The position numbers were made by a program, and so were the translations under genes. The notes beneath the pieces are model-generated. The model was not told the DNA's origin. It did not search any database and saw only the letters and a list, made by a program, of their open reading frames with translations. A stretch of DNA of 9,541 bases from Bacteriovoracaceae bacterium (GTDB taxonomy: Bacteria > Bdellovibrionota > Bacteriovoracia > Bacteriovoracales > Bacteriovoracaceae), in the NCBI GenBank assembly GCA_947448095.1, contig CANFNN010000091.1:1-9541 (forward strand), written 5' to 3'. Shown here one piece after another: positions 4,574 through 9,541 of this stretch. Within the stretch, counting starts at the first letter, position 1; each line of letters opens with the position of its first letter.

Positions 4574-7021
4574 TTAAATATCGAGGTTTCTCACATTCAG
4601 GGCATTGGTTTCCACAAATTCTCTACGTGGTTCAACCTGATCTCCCATTAGCACCGAAAACACTTGGTCAGCATCAATCGTATCTTCGATTTTTACCTGG
4701 AGAAGTGTACGGTTTTTAGGATCCATCGTGGTCTCCCAAAGTTGCTCTGGGTTCATCTCTCCCAATCCTTTATAACGTTGGATGTAGGCTCCCTGGCGAC
4801 CATCTTCAGACACGAATTTTGCAAAATTTTGCAGACCTTCATGTTGAGAAGCATTGTTTTGATCTTTAATGGCAAATGTTGATTTAAGGTACTTCTCAAT
4901 TCCTTCAAATTGGTTCATTAAACTGGCAAACTCAGCGGAGTCAGCAAATTGAGAACCAATCCGGAAATTTTTAGTTTTCAGTGGTGATACAATTTGGATT
5001 TTAAGCTGGTAAGCGAGATTTTTTACATCTTCTTCAACTTTCAAATCATATTTTTTAAGAACTACTTGTCCAGGCGACATCAGTTTAGCTGTGATCATTT
5101 TGGCAAAAGCTTCAAGTTTGGCCTTATCTTTCATCATTTCTGCTGTCAGAGTAGCGTCTTCAACTAATGTTTTCAGGAAAAATGCGTCATAGTGGCGGTC
5201 ATACGATTCAAGCGATTCGTTGTAATTTCTGAACTTATTCACCAAAGCTTTAACTGTTTCCACTTCTACAACTTTGCCGTCAATTTCAATTGTAGTGTCA
5301 TTCAAAGCTGAAGAAACGAGGTAAGACTCTAGCTCACCCGTATCTTTAAGGTATTTCTCGTTTTTGCCTTTTTTGTATCGAAAAAGGGGAGGCTGAGCGA
5401 TGTATAAATGTCCACGCTCAACGATCTCAGGCAAATGGCGATAGAAAAGAGTTAATAGCAGTGTTCGAATGTGTGATCCATCCACATCCGCATCCGTCAT
5501 AATGACGATTTTATAATAACGAAGTTTAGATACATCAAAAGAATCTTTTCCAATGCTGGTACCAATGGCTTGGACCAACATTTTAATTTCATCATTGGAT
5601 AACATTTTATCGTAGCGGGCTTTCTCTACGTTTAGGATTTTCCCTTTGAGAGGGAGTACGGCCTGTGTACGACGATCACGCCCTTGTTTAGCCGATCCGC
5701 CTGCAGAGTCACCTTCCACAATATAAATTTCGCAAAACTCAGGATCTTTTTCCTGGCAATCTGCCATTTTCCCAGGAAGACCTGAAAAATCAAGGACTGA
5801 CTTACGACGAGTAAGTTCGCGCGCCTTACGAGCAGCTTCTCTGGCAGCTGCTGCATCAATGGATTTTTTTAGGATGGTTTTGCCGACGTTAGGATTTTCT
5901 TCAAGATAAATTTTGAATCTATCCCCAATAAGTGAATTCACAATTCCTTCAACTTCCGAGTTACCAAGTTTTGACTTAGTTTGCCCTTCAAATTGAGGAT
6001 TGGTTAACTTAACTGAAATAATCGCTGTTAAACCTTCACGCATATCATCACCCGTAAGGGCTATTTTGATATTTTTCATGATATTGTTGTCTTTGGCGTA
6101 GTTATTTAAAACTCGAGTCAAAGCAGTTTTAAATCCAGAAACATGCACACCACCCTCAGGAGTGTTAATGTTGTTGGCATAAGAAGTTAGGACTTCTGAA
6201 TAACCATCAGTCCATTGCATTGCCACTTCTACTTCATAGTTATCTCGAGACTGGAAAAAATAAATCGGATCTTTATGAATCGGTGTTTTGGCACGGTTCA
6301 AATAAGAAGCAAATTCCGCTAATCCGCCTTCATAGTGAAAAGTTTCGCCCTTATCCGTACGCTCATCTTTCATCACGATTTTTAAGCCGCGGTTCAAAAA
6401 CGCCATCTCGCGGAATCGGTTAGCAAGAGTATCGTAATTATATTCATGGACTTCAAAAATTTCTGTATCTGATTTAAAGGTTACAGTTGTTCCTGTGTCT
6501 TTAATGTCACAGTCACCAATAACTTTTAAAGGCTCTTTGGCCGCTCCATAAGCGAATTCTAAGCGGTGAAGTTTTCCGTGTTTTTTTATTTCAATTCGAA
6601 CCCATTTAGAAAGGGCATTTACAACTGAGGCACCTACTCCGTGAAGACCACCGGAAACTTTATAAGCTCCGCCCTCTTCGTTAAACTTTCCTCCCGCATG
6701 GAGCTTAGTATAAACGATTTCGGCAGCTGAAACACCTTCACCAGGAACCATATCTGTGGGAATACCACGACCGTTATCAACAACAGTCATAGAGTTATCC
6801 ACATGGATGATAACGATGATTTCTGTGCAATACCCAGCCAGGGCTTCATCAACGGCATTGTCTACAATCTCGTAAACACAGTGATGGAAACCACGAAAAC
6901 CGGTATCACCAATATACATACCAGGACGTTTCCTTACGGCTTCTAAACCTTCTAGGATTTTAATCTGGTCTGCATTGTATTCGGTATTAACTTTAGAGAT
7001 AGAATCAGGAGTGTGATCCAT
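4574..7021 (-). CDS. gyrB: DNA gyrase subunit B
   Basis: GyrB is the ATPase subunit of gyrase. The 815 residues show the GHKL fold: E51 and N55 in EIVDNAVDEALAG (Glu42 and Asn46 of E. coli), D82 in DNGRGIPTD, and the lid GGLHGVGASVVNALS (124-138). A transducer domain carries QTKSKLGN (347-354). The TOPRIM metal site is EGDSAGGSAKQGRDR (436-450) with DADVDGSHIRT (510-520), i.e. E436, D510 and D512. The tail has QRYKGLGEMNPEQLW. About 160 extra residues between KYLKD (556-560) and the tail match the insert found in Gram-negative GyrB, so the length is normal for that type. The position matching E. coli Arg136, the coumarin contact, is Lys147. The ATG at 7021 has AGGAG 9 bases upstream. The gene follows recF by 22 bases. 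ParE is excluded by pairing with a true GyrA and by the insert. Confidence 0.98.
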   Translation of the reverse strand: MDHTPDSISKVNTEYNADQIKILEGLEAVRKRPGMYIGDTGFRGFHHCVYEIVDNAVDEALAGYCTEIIVIIHVDNSMTVVDNGRGIPTDMVPGEGVSAAEIVYTKLHAGGKFNEEGGAYKVSGGLHGVGASVVNALSKWVRIEIKKHGKLHRLEFAYGAAKEPLKVIGDCDIKDTGTTVTFKSDTEIFEVHEYNYDTLANRFREMAFLNRGLKIVMKDERTDKGETFHYEGGLAEFASYLNRAKTPIHKDPIYFFQSRDNYEVEVAMQWTDGYSEVLTSYANNINTPEGGVHVSGFKTALTRVLNNYAKDNNIMKNIKIALTGDDMREGLTAIISVKLTNPQFEGQTKSKLGNSEVEGIVNSLIGDRFKIYLEENPNVGKTILKKSIDAAAAREAARKARELTRRKSVLDFSGLPGKMADCQEKDPEFCEIYIVEGDSAGGSAKQGRDRRTQAVLPLKGKILNVEKARYDKMLSNDEIKMLVQAIGTSIGKDSFDVSKLRYYKIVIMTDADVDGSHIRTLLLTLFYRHLPEIVERGHLYIAQPPLFRYKKGKNEKYLKDTGELESYLVSSALNDTTIEIDGKVVEVETVKALVNKFRNYNESLESYDRHYDAFFLKTLVEDATLTAEMMKDKAKLEAFAKMITAKLMSPGQVVLKKYDLKVEEDVKNLAYQLKIQIVSPLKTKNFRIGSQFADSAEFASLMNQFEGIEKYLKSTFAIKDQNNASQHEGLQNFAKFVSEDGRQGAYIQRYKGLGEMNPEQLWETTMDPKNRTLLQVKIEDTIDADQVFSVLMGDQVEPRREFVETNALNVRNLDI

Positions 7022-7030
7022 TCGAGAGTG

Positions 7031-7035
7031 CTCCT
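7031..7035 (-). promoter_or_regulatory. Shine-Dalgarno of gyrB
   Basis: AGGAG on the minus strand, 9 bases before the gyrB ATG. It is the strongest ribosome site in the window, in the short recF-gyrB gap. Confidence 0.65.
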
Positions 7036-7043
7036 AGCGTTGT

Positions 7044-8135
7044 TTAAATGAGCGATCCATGTTCAATAAGAAACTTCTTAGAGTTGGGTATCTTTTCCAA
7101 CTCTTTTCCAAAATTTTCATTGGCGGTTGTAATCAATACTTGAAAGCTTTTAGTTTCCAAATATTGGATCAAATTTTTCCATCTCTGGCTATCCAATTCG
7201 CCAGAAACGTCGTCAATGAGAACAATAGGATAAGAGGTAAACTTATACCTAAAAAGCTCAATATAGGCAAATATAAGGCTCAGAAAGGCCATTTTTTGCT
7301 GACCCAACGAACAGAATTCAAACGCATTGAGTCCATCAAAGCTAAAAATGAAGTCATCGCGGTGTATTCCTATCTGCGTAATGTGAGCTTTTACGTCGAT
7401 AGCTTCCTGGTGACGATAGAAGTCAAATATCTTCTGCTGGTCCCACTGGACAAACATACTATCCAAATCCAATTCTAATCGATGTTCTTCTGAAAAAATG
7501 GCCTTAAAAGTAGGAGTTATATGCTCATTTAATTCTTTTAAAAATTGAACACGTTTTTGAGTAATTAAACACGAGTATTCGGCTACCTGCTCATCAATGG
7601 CCCTTAACTGTATAGAGGTATTTTTACCACCCATACCTAAAACTGAATTTCGAAACCTCATGGCTTTATGAAAACGACTTAAAACTTGTTTAAATTCTTT
7701 ATCAATTAGCGATAGGTGAGAATCAAACCAGTGTCTTCTAAAAGTTGAACTAGTATGAAATGAGTACGAATCAAAGGGGTTTATAAAAACTGAAGTAGAA
7801 GGTGTTTTGGTTTTTTCAAAAGTATTTTTTAAATACCTTTCTTCGAGAGCGTCAGTCATTCTGAGTGAGTAGGGGACCTGTTCATCCCCACTTTCAAATA
7901 CTGATTGAATAATCATCTCAGGGCTTTCGCCTTCAATGTTTATCATTTGTGAATAACTAGTATTTTTACGGAAGGATTTTTTATTGGTTAATAAATGAAC
8001 GGCTTCTAAAAGATTTGTTTTACCGTTTCCATTTTGACCAAAGATACAGTTAATTCCAGGCGAAAATTCAAAAACATCTTTTCTGAGATTTCTAAAATTT
8101 TGGGCCTGTAATTTTTTAACTTTCCAACAATCCAT
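7044..8135 (-). CDS. recF: DNA replication and repair protein RecF
   Basis: RecF is an SMC-like ATPase that, with RecO and RecR, loads RecA at single-strand gaps next to duplex DNA. The 363 residues give KKLQAQNFRNL (7-17, the family's NFRN start), Walker A GQNGNGKT (33-40), the lid helix DEQVAEYSCLITQKR (181-195) and GIHRDDF (256-262, usually GPHRDDL). The ABC signature is CSLGQQK (275-281), Walker B is IVLIDD (304-309), and the D-loop is SGELD (311-315). Length is usual for the family. The ATG at 8135 is 6 bases after the dnaN stop and has no convincing ribosome site of its own, so translation is probably coupled to dnaN. It starts about 4 residues before the usual family start. Divergence is moderate but all ATPase motifs are intact. 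Confidence 0.97.
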   Translation of the reverse strand: MDCWKVKKLQAQNFRNLRKDVFEFSPGINCIFGQNGNGKTNLLEAVHLLTNKKSFRKNTSYSQMINIEGESPEMIIQSVFESGDEQVPYSLRMTDALEERYLKNTFEKTKTPSTSVFINPFDSYSFHTSSTFRRHWFDSHLSLIDKEFKQVLSRFHKAMRFRNSVLGMGGKNTSIQLRAIDEQVAEYSCLITQKRVQFLKELNEHITPTFKAIFSEEHRLELDLDSMFVQWDQQKIFDFYRHQEAIDVKAHITQIGIHRDDFIFSFDGLNAFEFCSLGQQKMAFLSLIFAYIELFRYKFTSYPIVLIDDVSGELDSQRWKNLIQYLETKSFQVLITTANENFGKELEKIPNSKKFLIEHGSLI

Positions 8136-8141
8136 CCACTA

Positions 8142-9254
8142 TTAGAGTTTAAGCGGCATGATAATTCCTAAGAAGTCAGGAAGATCATCAGCTTTAATAA
8201 CTACTGGGCTCAATTCATTGTTAAACTCAAAAGTCACATCGGTCTCATTTAAAACCGAAAGACTTTCAATTAAATACTTTGCATTAAAACCAATTTCAGT
8301 GGCTTTACCTTCGTAGGCAATGGGAAGAGTTTCATTGGCCTGACCCAAAGCTGGGTGATTAGTTGAAATGGTTAATAAGCCTGGAGCAATATTAAGCTTA
8401 ATTCCGTTGGTTTTCTCGTTTGAAAGAATTTTGACTCGCTTAACAGCATTCAAAATAGCATTTCTATCAATATGAAAACGATTAGTTGTCTTTGAAGGGA
8501 TTACAGTTTGATATTTTGGGTATTCTCTAGCAATGAGACGAATTGATAAGTAGTACTCATTTCGTGCATTCACAAACATAAATGAATCATCTAACGATAT
8601 TGAAACTTCATCTTCAGGATAGGTATCAGCAATCTTTTTTAATTCATTGATCCCTTTACGAGGAACAATAACACCATCATGGAGGAACTTATTTTCTCCA
8701 ATAAACTCGTGAGTATCTAAGAGCGCAAGTCTGTGACCATCAATTGCCACAGATCTCAATTTTGAATCTGTTAGCTGAAGATAAATACCATTAAGGTACA
8801 AGCGAGTTTCATCAGTCGAAATCGCATGCAACGTTTTATTAATAATATGGGTGATTTGTTTTGTTTTGAGGCGGAATTCTGAACTTTGATTTTGAAAATT
8901 CAATTGAGGAAACTCGTCAGCACTTGTTATAAGCAAAGAATAATTAATATTCTTACAATTTAAATTTAAAAGATTGTTGTTATCAACACTAAGTAGCAGT
9001 TCTTCATTTGGAAGTTCTCTTAAAATATCAGCAATGTTTTTGCTGTTAATGCAGAAGCTACCTTCTTTTTCAATCTTAGCATTCAGTAGAATTTTTGCTG
9101 AGACTTCTAGGTCTGTTGCTATTAACTCTAATTTCTGGCCTTGAGATCTGATCAAGCAATTCGTTAGTATTGGTCTAGAATTTTTTTTATCTACAACAGA
9201 AAGCACTTTATTAATTGCATCTCTGAGAACATTTGATTGTATCGAAAGTTTCAT
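8142..9254 (-). CDS. dnaN: DNA polymerase III beta sliding clamp
   Basis: DnaN forms the dimeric ring that tethers polymerase III and many repair factors to DNA. The 370 residues (366 in E. coli) begin MKLSIQSNVLRDAINKVLSVV and carry RPILTNCLI (27-35), typical of domain I. The family segment RLYLNGIYLQ with VAIDGHRLAL marks domain II. The REYPKYQTVIP motif and the C-terminal IIMPLKL, equivalent to VMPMRL, mark domain III with its partner-binding pocket. The three domains are roughly 1-125, 126-250 and 251-370. AAGGA lies 6 bases before the ATG, supporting this start. The gene is first in the visible cluster, downstream of the origin-like region, and recF follows by 6 bases. Confidence 0.98.
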   Translation of the reverse strand: MKLSIQSNVLRDAINKVLSVVDKKNSRPILTNCLIRSQGQKLELIATDLEVSAKILLNAKIEKEGSFCINSKNIADILRELPNEELLLSVDNNNLLNLNCKNINYSLLITSADEFPQLNFQNQSSEFRLKTKQITHIINKTLHAISTDETRLYLNGIYLQLTDSKLRSVAIDGHRLALLDTHEFIGENKFLHDGVIVPRKGINELKKIADTYPEDEVSISLDDSFMFVNARNEYYLSIRLIAREYPKYQTVIPSKTTNRFHIDRNAILNAVKRVKILSNEKTNGIKLNIAPGLLTISTNHPALGQANETLPIAYEGKATEIGFNAKYLIESLSVLNETDVTFEFNNELSPVVIKADDLPDFLGIIMPLKL

Positions 9255-9260
9255 ATTTAA

Positions 9261-9265
9261 TCCTT
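9261..9265 (-). promoter_or_regulatory. Shine-Dalgarno of dnaN
   Basis: AAGGA on the minus strand, 6 bases before the dnaN ATG at 9254. Confidence 0.65.
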
Positions 9266-9280
9266 AGAATCGGTTTGAAG

Positions 9281-9309
9281 GTTTTAACTTTTCATCTTCG
9301 TTTTAACAA
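9281..9309 (-). promoter_or_regulatory. Weak candidate sigma70-type promoter for dnaN
   Basis: Minus strand TTGTTA (9309-9304), a 17-base spacer, then TAAAAC (9286-9281). Each hexamer matches 4 of 6 consensus bases. Transcription would begin near 9274, giving a leader of about 20 bases that includes the AAGGA ribosome site. In an A+T-rich region such matches are common, so this is tentative; dnaN may also be read from dnaA. Confidence 0.25.
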
Positions 9310-9340
9310 GAGTTCTGCTTCTCTGATTTCCTTCTTCTCT

Positions 9341-9374
9341 CTTAATGTATTTATATATTTCTTATATTAATAAG
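9341..9374. other. A+T-rich tract, possible duplex-unwinding element
   Basis: Only 4 of 34 bases are G or C, and the tract is bordered by a GC-rich patch (GCGCGG, 9374-9379). It ends in CTTAT-ATTA-ATAAG, a 5-bp inverted repeat. An A+T-rich segment near DnaA boxes is typical of the unwinding region of an origin; the assignment is inferred. Confidence 0.35.
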
Positions 9375-9443
9375 CGCGGACAATGTTTACTAATTTGACG
9401 TCTTATAATAATTCAAGCCGCTTAGATGTGATTTGGTCGACCT

Positions 9444-9452
9444 TTATCCACG
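9444..9452 (+). promoter_or_regulatory. DnaA-box-like 9-mer
   Basis: TTATCCACG differs from the consensus TTATCCACA only at the last base. It lies in the non-coding region before dnaN. Confidence 0.5.
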
Positions 9453-9516
9453 CAGCCCCTAATTTTCTTTTTTTTTATGTGCGTATATCTCTTTTAATTT
9501 CAGGAGAAATACCCTT

Positions 9517-9525
9517 TTATCCCCA
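9517..9525 (+). promoter_or_regulatory. DnaA-box-like 9-mer
   Basis: TTATCCCCA differs from TTATCCACA at one position (A7 to C). It has the same orientation as the box at 9444, with starts 73 bases apart. Confidence 0.4.
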
Positions 9526-9541
9526 CAATTATTTTTACTTA

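Larger units (their letters stand above)
9255..9541. other. Non-coding region before dnaN, candidate part of oriC
   Basis: There is no reading frame of note on either strand. The region is A+T-rich, with one strongly A+T-rich tract (9341-9374), a T9 run (9468-9476), a small palindrome GGTCGACC (9435-9442) and two DnaA-box-like 9-mers in the same orientation. The dnaA-dnaN spacer holds the replication origin in many bacteria, and the whole gene cluster is transcribed away from it. The region continues past the right edge, so dnaA and further boxes are not visible. Only two near-consensus boxes is few for an origin. Confidence 0.5.

Noticed and set aside
5632..5859. 75-codon open frame on the minus strand inside gyrB
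   Set aside because: It overlaps the TOPRIM coding stretch of gyrB in another frame; the gyrB frame is clearly the real one.
2067..7021. Topoisomerase IV (ParC/ParE) instead of gyrase
   Set aside because: The A subunit has the GyrA box QKRGGKG and a full pinwheel, the B subunit has the Gram-negative GyrB insert, and the pair follows recF as gyrBA does.
7059..7478. 139-codon open frame on the + strand
   Set aside because: It lies wholly antisense to recF, which has all its ATPase motifs. The product shows no recognisable domain and there is no clear ribosome site.
9435..9442. 8-base palindrome GGTCGACC in the non-coding region
   Set aside because: Too short to call a binding site, and it matches neither parS nor a DnaA box.
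9468..9476. T9 run as a rho-independent terminator
   Set aside because: No stable GC-rich stem precedes it on either strand.
9479..9487. Reverse-oriented DnaA-box candidate TGTGCGTAT
   Set aside because: Two or more mismatches to TGTGNATAA, within the background for an A+T-rich region.

Overview
The window is the replication-origin-proximal housekeeping cluster of a low-G+C Gram-negative bacterium. All eight genes lie on the minus strand. Read in the direction of transcription (right to left) they are dnaN, recF, gyrB, gyrA, a TPR lipoprotein, two small membrane proteins of the AtpZ/AtpI type, and the start of atpB. The dnaN-recF-gyrB-gyrA order is the classical dnaA-side origin cluster. The Gram-negative form of GyrB (insert in the C-terminal half), the lipoprotein and the AtpB sequence (signal-peptide-like N-terminus, GDH after the conserved Arg segment) suggest a delta-type proteobacterium. 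My best guess is the Bdellovibrio/Bacteriovorax (Bdellovibrionota) group, but this is inference from gene order, base composition and remembered family features, not from a search.

Layout: 9255-9541 is a 287-base, A+T-rich non-coding region with two DnaA-box-like 9-mers and an A+T-rich tract. It is a candidate for part of oriC and for the dnaN promoter; dnaA would be expected just beyond the right edge. 7044-9254 holds the sliding clamp and RecF. 2067-7021 holds the two gyrase subunits. 1292-2098 is a TPR lipoprotein whose start lies inside gyrA. 1-1254 is the head of an F0F1-ATP synthase operon, with atpB cut by the left edge.

Gene spacing runs from a 32-base overlap to 37 bases, with no recognisable terminator between genes. 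The whole block could be one transcriptional unit read away from the origin, co-directional with replication. The genes supply the replication clamp, gap repair and supercoiling. They are physically continued into energy metabolism, and gyrase itself depends on the ATP that this operon helps to make.

Most of the window is ordinary. The points worth a second look are: a dnaX-like A8G slippery run at the overlap of the two small atp genes; a second arginine and a Gly-Asp-His signature in the proton-path helix of AtpB; non-consensus residues in the drug pockets of both gyrase subunits; the lipoprotein gene fused by overlap to gyrA; and a parS-like pair of motifs inside gyrA. I found no mobile element, CRISPR array, tRNA or rRNA, and no clear sign of a new defence or secretion system.
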